From Turritopsis dohrnii (Eukaryota > Cnidaria > Hydrozoa > Anthoathecata > Oceaniidae), in assembly GCA_027922465.2 (NCBI GenBank), contig BQMF02000181.1:496001-560000 (forward strand): DNA of 64,000 nucleotides. Direction: 5' to 3'. Positions 38,893 through 57,420 of this stretch are shown here, in pieces. The notes beneath the pieces were generated by a model. It made no database searches, was not told the DNA's origin, and saw only the letters and a program-made list of their open reading frames with translations. Both the position numbers and the translations under genes were made by a program. Numbering within the stretch: position 1 is the first letter of the stretch; the number at the start of each line of letters is the position of its first letter.

Positions 38893-41796
38893 ATGGACTA
38901 TCCAGTTGGAAGAGAGAGCACAATTGAAAAACATTGTAACCAACTGGAGAAAATCAAGAAAATATATCCACAGAATGTACTAACCTCGTACATTAATATT
39001 AACTCAATAAGGAAGAAACTTGACTTATTAAAAGAATATATCCTACCGTTTACAGATATTATTTGCATTGCAGAAAGCAAACTCGATGAAACATTTGGCA
39101 TTGAACAGTTCTTTGTGGAAAACTTCAAATTACCTATTCGTTTTGATGTTTCAAACAAATCAGGTGGTCTAATACTGTACATACGTCATTTCTTAACTGC
39201 TAAAGAACTGAGGTGTCCGGCTATTGGTAAAGATATACAGTATATCGCGATTGAACTAAACCTGAGAAGGAGAAAATGGCTAATCATCTTTGTCTACAGA
39301 AACCCGAACCAAAATATCAGGTACTTCCTAGACTCACTTACATTAATAATTGACTTTTTTTCTGGAAAGTTCGAAAATATTCTTGTACAGGGTGACTTTA
39401 ATGAAACTGCAAAATCCCCTCTTATCTCAAATTTTATAGTGGAACACTCTTTTGCCAGTATTTTAACTTCACCAACATGCTTTAAATCAGATGATGGTAG
39501 ATGCATTGATTTAATTCTGACAAATCGCCCTAAATATTTTCAAAAAACTAATTCTTTTGAGACAGGAATAAGTGATCACCATCATCTTATCTATACAATA
39601 TTTAGATCTACTTTTTCAAAATTGCCTCCACGTGAAATCATTTATAGAAGTTACAAAAATTTTTCTATTGAAGCATTTAAGCAAGATCTGCACCATAACT
39701 TAAAAGCTTTTTGTAGTCCGGACTTTTCGTCTTTCCACTCCATACTGGAGATCACAACTGACCGCCATGCTCCAATCAAAAAACGTAAAGTTAGAGGTAA
39801 TCAAAAACCACATATGACTAAGGAGTTGCGGAAAGCAATCATGAAAAGATCGTACTACAAAAACAAATACAACAAAAGTAAAAATAATCTTGATTTAGAT
39901 CTTTATAAAAAACAGAGGAACCTAACAGTTAAATTGAATAAAAAGGCCAAGCAATACTACTTTAGTTCATGCTCTGGTGATTCCAAAGAATTTTGGAAGA
40001 AAAGTAAACCTTTTTTCAACCACAAAACTCCACAATGCGAAAAAATAAACTTAGTTGATAGTAACGATGATCTCATTTGTGATGACAAACTGATAGCAAA
40101 AAAGTTAAATGAATATTTTATAAGCATAGGAAAATATAATTTCAAAAATGATAACACTATGTGTATTGATGACATAGACGCCATTATAAAAAAATATTCT
40201 GATCATCCTAGTATTGTAAAAATAAAATCTCTTTATGAGAGTTTCAGCTTTTCATTTCCTCATATATCGCCAGAAGAAGTGTATGATGTTATGGTGGGGT
40301 TGAATACTCACAAAAGCATTGGTGGTCCATTTCCCACCAAAGTTATTAAAGCTGTCCCTGATATAATATGCTATCCTCTAACTGATTGCATTAATGCAGC
40401 GATTTGTGAGGGTGTTTTCCCTAAGGAATTAAAAAAAGCAGTAATCACACCCGTCTTCAAAAAGGGGGACAAAACTCTTGTTCAAAATTATAGGCCAATT
40501 AGTATTTTACCTTTATTTTCTAAAATTTACGAAAAGATTTTATCTGTACATATATCAAACTATTTTAAAAATATTTTTTCACCGTTTTTATGTGGTTTTA
40601 GACGAAACTATAGTACCCAACATGCACTCTTTCGACTTATAGCACATTGGAAACAATGTCTTGATACAGGAGGAGTCGTTGGTACTATCTTAATGGATCT
40701 TTCCAAAGCATTTGACAGCATCCCTCATGATTTACTAATAGCTAAGTTATACGCATATGGATTTACGAAGGATAGTCTCAAATTGATAAAACATTATTTG
40801 TCAGGTCGTTCCCAATGTACCAAAGTTGGTCAAGTGCTTAGTGAATGGCTATTAATTGAACTTGGAATACCACAAGGGTCGATACTAGGACCACTTATAT
40901 TTAATATTTTTCTTAATGATATTTTTCATTTTATTTTTAACACAGATCTCTGTAATTTCGCTGACCATAACACAATTTATAAATGCGCCGACACTATTAA
41001 TAGTGTTATGACTTCACTTAAAAGTGATCTTTCTATCATACTCGACTGGTTTACTTCAAACCAGCTTTTAGCAAACCCAGCGAAATTTCAAATGATGATA
41101 CTTGGTTGCGATAACACTGATAGTCTATTTATTGAAATAGAAAACTGCAAAATTCTATCCACGAAATCTGTAAGGTTACTTGGTATCTCCATTGATAACA
41201 AACTCACCTTCAATGACCACATTTTGAGTTTGTGTAAAAAGGCCAATCGGGGTATCAAGTGCCTTTACAGAGTAAGAAAACTCATTAGACAAGATCAAGC
41301 GAAACTTCTGTTCAATAGCTTCATACTATCGCAATTCAACTATGCCCCGGTAATATGGATGTTCTGCAACAAAACTGCATATTCTAAAATTTTAACAATA
41401 CATAAACGATCTCTTAGGGCTTTACTCCTAGATTATGAAAGTAGCTACACAGAATTACTCACTCTGGCAGAAACCTCCAGCATCCACGAATTTCACTTAC
41501 AATTTTTAGTCACCGAAATTTTCAAAACCAAAGCCAATATTGGCCCTACCTTCATGCAGGAGTTTTTTATTCCTAAACAAGTTAAGTATAATTTTCGCAC
41601 TAATGATCTTTTGTCACTGCCTGCTACGAGAACAACAAAATTTGGTACGTCCTCCTTCATATTTCGTGGAAGTCTACTATGGAAGTCTCTGCCGGATTGG
41701 GTTAAAGATTCTGAGAACAATGTAAATTCCTTTAAATCATCTATCAGAAAACTGAACCTTAGTAAGCGGTGCAGTTGCAGAATATGCCAAAATTAA
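38893..41796 (+). CDS. LINE ORF2: endonuclease plus reverse transcriptase, 967 aa, catalytic motif damaged
   Basis: One uninterrupted frame. The endonuclease domain covers about aa 30-240, with NINSIRKK, ESKLDE, GDFNE, CIDLILTN and the SDHH terminus. The linker covers about 240-480. RT blocks run from about 520: VFKKGDK, YRPISILP, MDLSKAFDSIPHDLL, GIPQGSILGPLIFN and the motif C region NFADHNTIY. The family has FADD at motif C; here the second Asp is His, which should abolish polymerisation. The C-terminus has RGSLLWKSLPDWV and a CSCRICQ cysteine motif. The long open frame suggests recent insertion. Confidence 0.9.
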   Translation: MDYPVGRESTIEKHCNQLEKIKKIYPQNVLTSYININSIRKKLDLLKEYILPFTDIICIAESKLDETFGIEQFFVENFKLPIRFDVSNKSGGLILYIRHFLTAKELRCPAIGKDIQYIAIELNLRRRKWLIIFVYRNPNQNIRYFLDSLTLIIDFFSGKFENILVQGDFNETAKSPLISNFIVEHSFASILTSPTCFKSDDGRCIDLILTNRPKYFQKTNSFETGISDHHHLIYTIFRSTFSKLPPREIIYRSYKNFSIEAFKQDLHHNLKAFCSPDFSSFHSILEITTDRHAPIKKRKVRGNQKPHMTKELRKAIMKRSYYKNKYNKSKNNLDLDLYKKQRNLTVKLNKKAKQYYFSSCSGDSKEFWKKSKPFFNHKTPQCEKINLVDSNDDLICDDKLIAKKLNEYFISIGKYNFKNDNTMCIDDIDAIIKKYSDHPSIVKIKSLYESFSFSFPHISPEEVYDVMVGLNTHKSIGGPFPTKVIKAVPDIICYPLTDCINAAICEGVFPKELKKAVITPVFKKGDKTLVQNYRPISILPLFSKIYEKILSVHISNYFKNIFSPFLCGFRRNYSTQHALFRLIAHWKQCLDTGGVVGTILMDLSKAFDSIPHDLLIAKLYAYGFTKDSLKLIKHYLSGRSQCTKVGQVLSEWLLIELGIPQGSILGPLIFNIFLNDIFHFIFNTDLCNFADHNTIYKCADTINSVMTSLKSDLSIILDWFTSNQLLANPAKFQMMILGCDNTDSLFIEIENCKILSTKSVRLLGISIDNKLTFNDHILSLCKKANRGIKCLYRVRKLIRQDQAKLLFNSFILSQFNYAPVIWMFCNKTAYSKILTIHKRSLRALLLDYESSYTELLTLAETSSIHEFHLQFLVTEIFKTKANIGPTFMQEFFIPKQVKYNFRTNDLLSLPATRTTKFGTSSFIFRGSLLWKSLPDWVKDSENNVNSFKSSIRKLNLSKRCSCRICQN

Positions 41797-42423
41797 ACAT
41801 TTTCATTTTTTACAATTTTTGTTCCAATTTTGTAATTTTGTTGGTGTAAATTAGTTTATTTGATTTTTCTTTTAACTACGGCAAACCAACGTTAAATAAA
41901 TGATTCAATTCAATTCAATTCAATTCAATGACTTCAAAAGTCATGGCAATGTTATAACATTTTGATGTTGTTAATACAACGTAAATTAACGAAATTTAAC
42001 GTTTTCCTGATGTAACTTTCTAACGTTATACTAACGTAAGTATTTAACGTTATACTAATTAAAAAAAGACTGTATAACGTTTGGTGCCTGCTGGGACATG
42101 ACTGTGAGGGAGATTTGGGATTAATTTCCTGAGCCCCATCATGAAGAATGAGAGACAAGTTTTTATTGAAAGATGTCATATGTTCAGGCTTTTTCAGTAA
42201 CTTCAAAACTTCAGGATTTTTGTAACAAACTCATTTTGCACACAACGCTCTTTTGTGACCCAACAAGGTTGCTCACTTGTTTGTTTACAGAACATACAAA
42301 TTAAACATGAAGAAAGAAAATCAATTAAAATATTTTGCTTTTGATTTAGTGTTTTTTCGTTTTATGCGGATAAAAGAACAATTTGTCATCAAGAGTTACA
42401 AAGAGGAAATGAGAAGTTGATAA

Positions 42424-42811
42424 GTATAGTTGGTCTTTTAACCTAAGTATAGTTGGTCTTTTAACCTAAGTATTGCAATAATCGTTTGACCAGACTTCAA
42501 TGTATGTCAATTGTTTTAATGTATTCTATTTTGATGGTACAGAACGAAATATTACGTCAATTACGCAATGATCATCTTCACAAAGGATGTAAAATAATGA
42601 CAGTTATCTGAAGAAAGAAAGGAAGCAATCCACGTGTACGTAAACTACCTAATCTACCATAAAGTACCTAACATCTCTTTATAAGAAGATAGTGAAGTAA
42701 AGTACCTATCATCTCTTTATAAGAAGATAGTGAAGTAAAGTACCTATCATCTCTTTATAAGAAGATAGTGAAGTAAAGTACCTATCATCTCTTTATAAGA
42801 AGATAGTGAAG
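42424..42811 (+). repeat. Two short tandem repeats
   Basis: A 25-bp unit (agtatagttggtcttttaac) occurs twice at about 42424-42472. A 38-bp unit (tctttataagaagatagtga) occurs four times at about 42663-42811. Confidence 0.85.
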
Positions 42812-43797
42812 GATACATAGATGTATAAAGATATTCACTTTGCGCATATGGATCTGTTAATAGGATTTACCAACTTGATCCTTAATTAGGATCCAGTTTT
42901 TCAGTCAATAAGTATTTCTGGATTCTGCATTCATTCATCCAAACCATGCACCAATACATGATGTGGTCATCCAATGAGCAGTCAGATTCGTCTGTGACGT
43001 CATCTTCTGAACTGTAATCTTGGTAAATGTTTTCCTAATTCTTGCCAGATTCCAAAGAGTTTTTAAGAATGATATTCTTGCTGAGGCCTTCTCCACTTAT
43101 CTCTGACGTCATCATCATGAGCTGCTGCTATATTGCATTGACAGGAGATATCTTCTTTCATTACGAACTCAAATTGACGCGAGCAAATTATTGCGACTTT
43201 TTGCGCTCGCGACTTTTTTCACAAAAAATATTTCGCAAGTCTCCAGCTATTTTTCTAGACAGGACACATAGCCTAACAATCTGACATTCTGCGTAATGTT
43301 TATTTTCTCAATGGAATTTGGTAGAGGAGACCTCAAACTACCAAAATCTGCCAGGTGACTTTTTTGGAAATGTGATTGATTACGTCATAAATTCGCTCAG
43401 TAAAAGTTTTATCTTCTCAAAAGTCATATATTATTATACATCAATCGAAAGATCTTTTAAAATGGAACAAAAATTGTATAAAAACATATGCCTGAAAATT
43501 TAGTCCTGAGGTTTTTTAGGTCTTTAAAAATTTTGATGACGTCATAGAAAAGGACTAGAAAAAATCTTACAAATAAATTTAATTCGCTAATTTTCGACTA
43601 TTTGTGACATGCAACCTCTCAATTTTGGTCAGAATTTGATTTCTAATCTTTTCCAAATAAGTAAATTCACTGAGCAAAAAAATGCCGACTCAGCAGTTTC
43701 ATTTCTACTTTGTGTGAGAATACATAAGCGAGAGTATCTTTGTAGTAACAGTTAATGAATTATCAAGGCAATGTGTTATCCCCCATCTAACATATGA
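42812..43797. other. Spacer without recognised genes
   Basis: AT-rich, with repeated tgacgtcat motifs (42995, 43105, 43535). Possibly older repeat debris; no coding frame supported. Confidence 0.35.
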
Positions 43798-44925
43798 AGC
43801 CCTTGCATTGAGGTGTGAAGAAGCATTCGCGTATCCAATCACAACCATACCTCTTGCTACTCCAAATGGTACACTGCGATAAAGAGATAAAGCTGTACTT
43901 CGCAATTTCATGATCAAGGAGTCAAATTCACTTGTTGAAGCACCGCCAGAAAACGCAAGATGGATCATTGATGGAATGGCCTTGTTTCGTTGCATCAAAC
44001 CTAAAGAAACGTACAAAGTTTGGTCAAGAGTGTTCTTCAATATGCCAACCCCCCTCAAGACGCAAAGGCAATACAACTAGAAATCGTCAACGACCAGTAT
44101 TTAGAAAATAGCACAAAAGCCAGTACAAGAGAGAAGAGGGGAGAATCATCAAGACGTGTGCATATAGAAAGTGTAGAGCAAAAAATACCCCAAGGTAAGA
44201 GCTGGCAAGAGCTTTTCCATAATGATGCAAACAAAGAGAACCTAATTCGAATGGCTACGGAATTCTTTCAAAGTGCAAGGAGGGGAGAAGAATTCTGAAA
44301 ATTGCGCTTATAATAACTTCTAAGGACGAAGCTTGGAGAATTTCAATAAGCAATGTAGAAATCTTGCCAAGATGCAATCACGAAGAGGTAGACACTAGAA
44401 TGATATTGCATGCAAACTCTGAAGATACACCAGTAGTTGTCGTTGCCAAGGACACTAATGTTTTTGTATTGCTAGTTCATGCGATGCAGATGTGCGAACC
44501 AGAGAAAGAATGGTTTATGCGCATCGACAGTGAAAAAATTCGTTAAAATTTGAAAAGTCATTGAAAAGTTTGGCTCCAAAGTTTGCTGTGCTCTACCGCA
44601 GATCCATGCTGTCACAGGTTGCGATACAACTGCATACAAATATAACATCGGAAAGGTCAAATTGCTTAAAAAGATAATGAGGAATGAAGAACACTGTTCG
44701 TTTATTCAAGAATTGGGCAAAAATGGACATATGTCGGAGAGAGTCTTGGATGATGCAAAGGTATTTGTACAAACAGTTATGTATAGTGAGAAACCTAATG
44801 AAAACTGTTGAGACAAGAATTCGCATTTACAAAAATTTGAAGACAAAATCATCTGCAGCGATTCCAGCCGCAGCATTTATCCGAGATCTCGCCTTCATGG
44901 TAATTCTAAAGGAATGAAGAATTTT
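43798..44925 (+). pseudogene. Transposon-derived gene remnant with DGMALF, EVDTRM and TGCDTT motifs
   Basis: A single protein is readable across changing frames: FAYPITTIPLATPNGTLR (43826), then WIIDGMALFRCIKPKETYKVW (43960-44020), then YLENSTKASTREKRGESSRR (44098), KSWQELFHND (44200), CNHEEVDTRMILHANSED (44370), VVVAKDTNVFVLLVHA (44440) and LPQIHAVTGCDTTAYKYN (44595-44650). This order matches a large family of uncharacterised, transposon-like proteins common in cnidarian and other invertebrate genomes; I recall the family from its motifs only. Frameshifts near 44035, 44300 and 44550 and an early stop make it a pseudogene. Confidence 0.65.
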
Positions 44926-45112
44926 GTTTATAAGGATAGGAGGGCTGGTCCGCTTTTTTACCCGAGATCACGGCAAGGGGGCTGAAAAAAGTCCCATGTG
45001 AACAGTCATAAGATCTTTCTGACGGTTGAATTTTCCCGCATGATTTACATGAAAAAGAGGTCAGCCCCTGCAAACGGGCTGGCTTGGCTTCCATATAAAC
45101 ACCCCCTAAGAG
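44920..45112. mobile_element. Possible Harbinger-like MITE
   Basis: The right end, read on the minus strand, is ttagggggtgtttatatgga. The left end is a degenerate version of its complement (ccttataaaca near 44931). The interior has gggctggc and gccagccc blocks. TIR style and a TTA-type flank recall PIF/Harbinger MITEs. Tentative. Confidence 0.4.
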
Positions 45113-45240
45113 TAGCGAAGCGCAAAGGGTATTCGCTGCTTTAGCAGCTACTATAAATACCGTTTTCTTCATAAATTTAACAAGATGCCCTTACAGGCAT
45201 AAGGATTTCTGCAAAATCAGCTGAAGTGTGAAAAATAAAA

Positions 45241-45285
45241 GATTTTGCGCTAGAATGCGCTAACCAACTGCGCCACTGAAGCATA
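45241..45285 (-). tRNA. tRNA-like fragment (5' half), probably SINE or tRNA pseudogene
   Basis: The minus strand reads gcttcagtggcgcagttggt followed by tagcgc. This has the layout of a tRNA acceptor 5' strand and a D-arm with internal promoter A box (GCGC stem, AGTTGGTTA loop). No matching anticodon arm, T-arm or 3' acceptor strand follows, so it is not a functional tRNA gene. Confidence 0.5.
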
Positions 45286-46906
45286 TGTATTCGTAATAAG
45301 GGACATTGACAGCATAACTTAATCAAACATTAAAAACATTAACATCAAACATTGTAGACACACAGTTTTGATATTGGAGCTGAGGAGGAAACTAAGCATC
45401 CAGAGCACGAAAGCGTAAAAGCTGGGACACATTGCACGCTGCTTTGGTTTCATGTGAACACATGAATGAAATTTCAAAAAACCCCTAGGTTTGGACAGTA
45501 AGAAAAAGAACCAAAGCCAGTTGTAATGTATTTCTTGCTTTCCCAGTAATCCAAATATGGATAGTTTCAAAATTTCATAAAAACTGAAACTATTTATTTA
45601 TTTATTTATTACTACTTAGAAAGTTGTTCCAAATCTTTTTTTAGACCAAAATGAAAATTGACTCCAACTCCAAAACCATTTCAAACATTTGGGCCAAAAC
45701 TGACCATACCCTCCTGATTTCAATCGATGCTACATCATGACTAAAATGACGTCAGGATGTTTTGGTAGCTGTCAATTTCCGCTGCTAACTGTCAACTCAG
45801 ACGGATTTGAAAGAAAAATCTGAAAACCATGTTAGTGTTGCTCCCACAAAAATGTTTTTTCTCTTATCTATAACCACTTATAGATCACTTATGAATGGAA
45901 AGATTTTCTTTCTATATCACGCTGCCATCAATTATAAACTACTGCACCAGGGCGTTATAGATCGTTGTTATGGAGGTTTTGCGGTCCTAGTGATAGGGCT
46001 CCACCCACCATCGAACAGGGCGGAATATACCAACTTCTGGGTGCAGGGTGAAGGAAAAATTTGGGCGTTAAGTTATACAGGCTAGACTGTTTCGGATTAC
46101 GGATTGGACCAGATCACAGTTTCTAGTTGTTTCGAACGTGCGAAATGAGATAAGCAGATATAAAAATCGATCCTTAACAGGTTCTAAATAATTTCTTGAT
46201 GTAAATAATAAACAACATAAAAATAGTTCACAATGTTATAAAATAAATTTTCGATTTAATTCCTGTATAAAACAGATTATAAAAATAAAATTCTACTAAA
46301 ACTACTTATTCCGACCTACCAGTCTATCGAATCGGAAAGTGAAGGCAATAGCTGTCGCCTTTCATCAATCGATTGCTAATGTAATACGTCACGAACAATA
46401 AGAACATGAAACTGATACTTTTATTTTTTTCATACTTATAATGTACAGCTGGTCTGGCTTTTTACCACTGAGCACTCGGAATGGTAAACAAAGACCAACT
46501 CGCTTATCACAAACATAAAAATAATCTGCACAAAATTTTAAAAGTTGAAATATTGAAAAGCAAAACTATACAATTCTATAAAAATATTATTTTCAAAATT
46601 TCACAGTTGCTAGGATTGTATCTATGGAAGATGTCGTATTGCGACGTATTGAATGCAACCTCGCTTTAAAACCATGCCTTGTTACTAAGGAACATGATAC
46701 ATTTATTATCGCCGGTAGAGAAATATTGCATTGAATCGGATTGTTACGGACGCTTGAGATGTTTTCGGAACATCAAGCAGACACAGTCGAGAATTCTTCA
46801 TATAACCTTTACTCGATGCCTGTTACTTTTACTTCACCCAGTCTTACTCGATTTCGAGTGTTTTTTACTCCATCCACATCTAACTCGATGACGAGTGTCA
46901 TAGCCG
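45286..46906. other. Spacer and presumed 3' untranslated region of the FGFR-like gene
   Basis: No supported exon. The open frame at 45807-46085 has no recognisable motif and no splice context. The right part should contain the receptor gene's 3' UTR. A (ttta)n microsatellite is at 45594-45610. Confidence 0.4.
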
Positions 46907-53968
<7,062 letters not shown>

Positions 53969-56900
53969 TTCTTTTTCAAAATTATATCAAGCACACAATA
54001 TTTTCTTGCCACTTGCCAACCTGATTGTATACTTGAACTGAGAAAACAACAATGATGATTGGATACCAATCTAATGGTGCTCTTCTTCCCATATAAATCA
54101 ATCACCACCTGTTTTTCGATGTTGGTATTATTCTCTAAAAGTTAACATAGTTAAAATATAAATTTTATCTATACATGCTACACAGTAGATAAATTTTTCT
54201 TCAAACTACAATACACAAATCGTTTTGTTAATAATATTTTGTCATCAATTGGTTTGTATTATAATCAAAATAATTAAAAGAAAACGTCACAAAAGATTAC
54301 TAGCAGTATGTTATAGTTCTATCAATGAAGATTTAAAAATCATTAACGCAGTTAATGCCATTGAACTGCCGCGTTCGTAATCACATTAAAAGTATTCAAC
54401 ATGAATATGAGATATTCACCAAAGTTTATAACCGTTTTTTGAAAAGTTTTCAATTTTATGGTGTCGTAAAGATACTGCACATCACGCGCTATGTTCATAA
54501 GACATTCAACCGCTATTTTCCAATTAAATTTCCATAATATTAATTAACATGATGTCCCAACACAGACATAAAAGAAAAACAGTCTTTAAAAATATAACAC
54601 CACCAGCTTTTTATCTCACAGTTCATTTATTTCCGGTTAAAGTATTTTTTTTCATTCACTCACTGCTTCTTTTTTCAAATATGCCTTGTCGTCCACATGG
54701 GTTTGTTTTGATGTGTACATGATAACATACATTGAACAAATGAGATAACACAAAAGCGGCGAGTAGTACAGCTTTCGAGTAGATTTAAAGCCCAATTTAC
54801 ATCATGCGAAATGTGCTATTCAAACCAAAAGACAAAAAGACGAAAAAGAAATAGGTAGTGTATGATTATAGTGAATATCAAACGAAAGAAACCCTCCTCT
54901 AAAAATGAAGTACATAATATTAAATCAAGAAAAGTCAAATTAAGAGCACGTGAGTTTTTCTGGCAATGATGACTCAACATTTATAATTACAATCCAGCTG
55001 TTAAAAATGAACAATGACTTAATAAATTACAATAACAATTTGATAACTACTTCTGTTATTTTTATCACGAATAGCTGAATACCTAGAGAGAGTGAATTTT
55101 CTGTTTGTCGGTATCGAACATAGTGTTTCGAAAGATTTCAGATGAGAGAATGTGTTAATGATATCTTTCAACCCGCCCTAGCAACTCTGAAAGCAATAAA
55201 AAGCACCGACTGCAATTCTTACTCGCAAATGAGTGAAAGTTTCGAGTTTATTCAACTCGTTTTTTAAAACAAAATTTGTAAAACAAGTTGAAAACGATTT
55301 TAACGTTGAAACGGAAAGTAAAATTTCAGATGAAGAAAAAGAAAGAAAAACTGATATTATGCAAAAAAAAGATCCATCTTACGCCAGTATAAGATTTGAA
55401 AATTTGAAACAATGAAAAAAACCCCCAAGAACATCTTGATAAGACGATAACAAGACGATATTTTGTAAATAAGAGATTCAGCAAGAACAAATCTAAATAA
55501 TCATGAAACGATGAATGAGGAAATTCTGTTTTCCCAAGCTTCGAGAAGGAAAAAAGAGAGAAAATAACATTTAAAAGCACCTTCTTCCTGTCTCACATCT
55601 ACAGAACAGTTAAACTACTTTAAACTTTCTGCCTCAACCTAAGTTTTTGTTCTTGTCGAGATGTCTCGGATATGAAAATGTTTATTTTATCGAGCGCACA
55701 TTTTCCGTTCCGGAAAAAAAGCAAAATTAATACCCATGACAAACGATCCGAAACTAAACGAGATTTTTTCCCAACAAAAAGCGAATACAAAAACAAAGAT
55801 TAGGTTCCAGTCTATCCTATCATTGACTTGTCCATTTTGATTTAATCTGTCATATCTGAAATTAATTCAATTGTGCCATGATGAATTAATAATGGCACCT
55901 TTTACTCATTCGAGACTACTCTGTGCTCATGATAAATCGCTTCCCGTTCTTTCAAAAATTCTCATCAACCATTCCATCGGATTATACTATAACTCTTATC
56001 AAATGCATCTTGATATCATCTTTGTTTTGTAGAAGTGTGTTGGCCTGGGATAACGAGGCAATGTCTGTCAATCTCTCAACCAAAACCGATACCAGCGCCT
56101 CCAGTGTCAAACAGGCGCGATTTTAATGACGTCAATTATATGACGCAATAACAATTTGAAAGTATCTCAATATTCGAGTAAATATTTCGAGTAAATATTT
56201 CGAGTTGATTAAATCATGAACTGACTGCGATAAGCAAAACACTTTTACAACCGTTGTGTTTTGCAAAACACAGACTTCATAATTAACAATTGACCTCTTT
56301 CATGACCGTGGTGGAGATTGAGGAGGATTGAGGAGTGGCATGCTGATTTGTTGTGAAGAACTGAATGACCTGATAAGAGCTGCAATTACTTTTGATTTGA
56401 TGATTTCATTTTCTCAAAATTTGAGAGTTTATAAACGTTTAGTTTTTAGTCATCGATCTACATAGTAACGAATGCGTGATAAGGAAAATCGTTTCTGTGA
56501 CATTGTTACAATTCATATTCATTTGAACTCCTTTCACGGTCTAGCAAGGGAATGAGTTTACACTTAGTTTGCTTAGTTAGTACAGGTCCATTTATAATTT
56601 ATCCATCATATCAGTGTTCATCTCGTTGTCATGTTGAATACAAGGTAGCTGCTATACCATTTTGTGTCACGTGACCCTTGCTTATTGACACCTCAATGAC
56701 GTTGTACACAAGTGACAATAAAATTGAGCATTAAAAAAAAGATATGGTTTAGTATACAGGATATAGTTTAGTATATCTTAAGATATATCTGTAGTTTATA
56801 GAAGTACCTTGGAAACAGAAAACAACAGAAAATGCTTTGAGCGCCCATCTTGATTAACCGCCCATCTTGATTAACCGCCCATTTATGATCTTGTTAAATT

Positions 56901-57165
56901 GTGATAAAAATAAATGCTTTTATCTGTCTCGCTCGCTAGAAGGTTTATGTATAACAATTTATTTATGTGGGATAAACGCCATTTTCAGGGTCGGCGCTAA
57001 CATTACAACATTGGTGATTTTTTTCTCCAGTGGAAGTGTGAAACCTTCCGAAGACTATGTTCCTTGGTTTTATAACTGACAGACTGTCCATAGTTGTCAC
57101 TTTTATTACTCTGCTCTTAAAACAGGATTTCCTTCTTAGAAATGGTGAAACAAACTTTTAAATTG
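53969..57165. other. Region upstream of the FGFR-like gene
   Basis: It should contain the promoter of the receptor gene (transcribed leftward). No additional exon is supported. Short frames such as 55233-55415 are lysine-rich and low in complexity. A 17-bp direct repeat (cgcccatcttgattaac) occurs twice at about 56842-56876. Confidence 0.35.
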
Positions 57166-57420
57166 GTTATTTCAAAAGTGGTTATTTCAAAAGTGGTTAT
57201 TTCAAAAGTGGTTATTTCAAAAGTGGTTATTTCAAAGGTGGTCATTTCAAAGGTGGTTATTTCAAAGGTGGTTATTTCAAAGGTGGTTATTTCAAAGGTG
57301 GTCATTTCAAAGGTGGTTATTTCAAAAGTGGTTATTTCAAAGGTGGTTATTTCAAAAGTGGTTATTTCAAAGGTGGTTATTTCAAAGGTGGTCATTTCAA
57401 AGGTGGTTATTTCAAAAGTG
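57166..57420 (+). repeat. Seventeen-copy 15-bp minisatellite
   Basis: Unit gttatttcaaaagtg, with a/g and t/c variants at two sites, repeated 17 times without length change. Because 15 is a multiple of three and no unit contains a stop in these frames, both strands stay open (VVISK on plus, TTFEI on minus). This is almost certainly not coding. Confidence 0.95.

Larger units (their letters stand above)
38240..41930 (+). mobile_element. CR1/L2-type LINE with ORF1 esterase and EN-RT ORF2, 5'-truncated
   Basis: A 5'-incomplete ORF1 with an SGNH-esterase-like domain is followed by a long EN-RT ORF2 and a short 3' UTR ending in attca repeats at 41903-41928. This layout matches CR1/L2-like non-LTR elements. 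It is the best-preserved retrotransposon in the window. The 5' boundary is approximate. Confidence 0.85.
37661..42095. mobile_element. AACGTT-rich terminal-inverted-repeat element split by a LINE
   Basis: The left terminus is cccagcaggcacc at 37661; its complement ggtgcctgctggg ends at 42095. Inside, dozens of aacgtt palindromes occur in long repeats (ttaaatacttacgttagtat and variants). Two units of about 200 bp at roughly 37757-38100 are nearly identical. The right arm (41978-42080) carries the same text inverted. A LINE occupies about 38240-41930, so the original element was under 1 kb. No target duplication or superfamily could be assigned. Confidence 0.75.

Noticed and set aside
43705..44076. 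Minus-strand 123-codon frame
   Set aside because: It is the antisense shadow of the plus-strand TGCDTT-family remnant, whose motifs are clear.
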